Assembly (NCBI RefSeq): GCF_040365225.1 | Contig: NZ_AP028055.1 | Span: 1,364,001-1,428,000, forward strand | Length of the DNA: 64,000 nt | Direction of reading: 5' to 3' | Origin: Bacteroides sedimenti | GTDB taxonomy: Bacteria > Bacteroidota > Bacteroidia > Bacteroidales > Bacteroidaceae | In this document: positions 63,328 through 64,000 of the stretch, in pieces | Position numbering within the stretch: the stretch's first letter is position 1 | Layout: every line of letters begins with the position of its first letter | Notes under the pieces: generated by a model | What the model saw: only the letters and a program-made list of their open reading frames with translations | Database searches by the model: none | Told to the model about the DNA's origin: nothing | Made by a program: the position numbers and the translations under genes

Positions 63328-63525
63328 ATGAAAACAATCAGATCAAAAAAAACAACGCCTAGTTTAAAAAAAACAAGGCGTGGGATTTGAAAAACAAGGC
63401 GTAGAAATAAAAAAAGAAGGCCTAGTTTTTTTTAAAACGTCTCGATGTTTTTGAAAAAGGCCTCGACGTTTTTGAAAAGTTTCTCGACGTTTTTAAAAAA
63501 CACTTCGACGTTTTTTCAATCATAA
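63328..63525 (+). repeat. Array of eight 21-bp codon-phased repeats
   Basis: Four units begin at 63346, 63367, 63388 and 63409 (AAA AAA ACA AGG CGT type) and four at about 63433, 63454, 63475 and 63496 (AAA .. TCG ACG TTT type; TCG at 63442, 63463, 63484 and 63505). All are spaced exactly 21 bp, with a 3-bp offset between the two sets, so one reading frame is preserved throughout despite stops at 63388 and 63433. The first half is A-rich and the second T-rich. It fills the gap before the alcohol dehydrogenase. Confidence 0.75.
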
Positions 63526-63553
63526 TAATAAACCTATTAAAAGTAAAATACTT

Positions 63554-64000
63554 ATGAACAATTTTGTATTTCAAAATCCAACAAAGCTAGTCTTTGGTAA
63601 AGGTGAGATAGCTCAATTGGCTACACTTATCCCTGAAGAGAAGAAAATCCTGGTTACGTTTGGCGGAGGTAGCGTAAAGCGCAACGGCGTTTACGACCAA
63701 GTGGTTCAGGCCCTGAAAAACCACAAATTCATTGAGTTCTGGGGAATAGAGCCAAACCCTGAAGTGGAAACAATTCGCAAGGCGGTTGCCTTAGGAACAG
63801 AGCATCAGGTAGATTTTGTACTTGCCGTGGGTGGCGGGTCTGTGCTGGACGGAAGTAAGCTTATCGCCTCGGCGTTGGCAAACCCGGATAAAGATCCATG
63901 GAGCATAGTACTGGGAAGATACAGCGAAACAGCCATCCCATACGCTTCGGTTATGACGCTTCCTGCCACCGGGTCTGAAATGAATGCCGGTGCGGTTATC
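63554..64000 (+). CDS. Iron-containing alcohol dehydrogenase, 5' part
   Basis: The window ends after 149 codons of an open frame. It starts NNFVFQNPTKLVFGKGEIAQ and has ILVTFGGGSVKRNGVYDQV (about 32-50), the NAD(P) loop AVGGGSVLDGSKLIA (about 95-109) and LPATGSEMNAGAV (about 136-148), which match the YqhD/butanol dehydrogenase branch of group III alcohol dehydrogenases. These reduce short aldehydes with NAD(P)H. The metal ligands lie beyond the window. Confidence 0.9.
   Translation, partial: MNNFVFQNPTKLVFGKGEIAQLATLIPEEKKILVTFGGGSVKRNGVYDQVVQALKNHKFIEFWGIEPNPEVETIRKAVALGTEHQVDFVLAVGGGSVLDGSKLIASALANPDKDPWSIVLGRYSETAIPYASVMTLPATGSEMNAGAVI

Noticed and set aside
63328..63525. CRISPR array
   Set aside because: The 21-bp units are degenerate throughout, there are no unique spacers, and no cas genes are present.

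Overview
The window reads as a chromosomal segment of a low-GC member of the Bacteroidales, most likely Bacteroides or a close relative. The evidence is the gene content (LruC/DUF4842 lipoprotein, DUF4492 in front of cydAB, DUF4923, DUF4422, carboxypeptidase-regulatory-domain TonB receptors, a BT0820-type HAD protein) and repeated promoters of the Bacteroidetes type (TTTG, about 19-21 bp, TAnnTTTG). The species cannot be fixed from sequence reading alone.

Region 1 (1-4400) holds a small membrane protein, a type II NADH dehydrogenase and a large LruC-domain lipoprotein. Region 2 (4450-13066) is an exopolysaccharide operon: a single-domain response regulator, a priming sugar transferase with a pseudo-receiver N-terminus, a short TolC-like outer-membrane protein, a Wzz/BY-kinase-like protein, a Wzy/ligase-type membrane protein, two GT2 enzymes and a hexapeptide acyltransferase. 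A nitroreductase and a GC-richer, horizontally acquired-looking helicase-like gene (14033-15853), followed by a 28-codon acyltransferase remnant, separate it from region 3 (16391-30198). Region 3 is a second polysaccharide run with a Wzx-like flippase, GT4 and GT2 enzymes and one inverted DUF4422 gene. It is followed by a PAS hybrid histidine kinase, an endonuclease/exonuclease/phosphatase-fold protein, a REC-histidine kinase and a UDP-glucuronate decarboxylase-type enzyme.

Region 4 (36500-45960) is mostly housekeeping: AI-2E transporter, tRNA-Asp, aminotransferase, YqgE, GNAT, GT2, HAD, RecR, a sodium:solute symporter, EngB and a DUF4923 protein. Region 5 (46138-62000) has two apparent metal-uptake modules, each a small Cys/His-rich protein followed by a TonB receptor; the second also carries two HMA-domain proteins. 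Between them lie riboflavin synthase, a DNA-deoxyinosine glycosylase, threonine dehydratase, cytochrome bd oxidase and D-lactate dehydrogenase. The window closes with a flavodoxin-family protein and the start of an iron-containing alcohol dehydrogenase.

The most striking non-coding signal is a four-copy family of about 64-nt transcripts at 50.2-54.2 kb. Each copy has the same promoter layout (CATGTTAT, 25 bp, -33 box, 19 bp, -7 box), a nearly identical body and a strong intrinsic terminator that shows compensatory changes between copies. Other unexplained structures are an eight-unit, 21-bp, codon-phased repeat array before the alcohol dehydrogenase, a 182-bp MITE-like element with 18-bp inverted ends and TTA duplications, and a long hairpin just upstream of yqgE.
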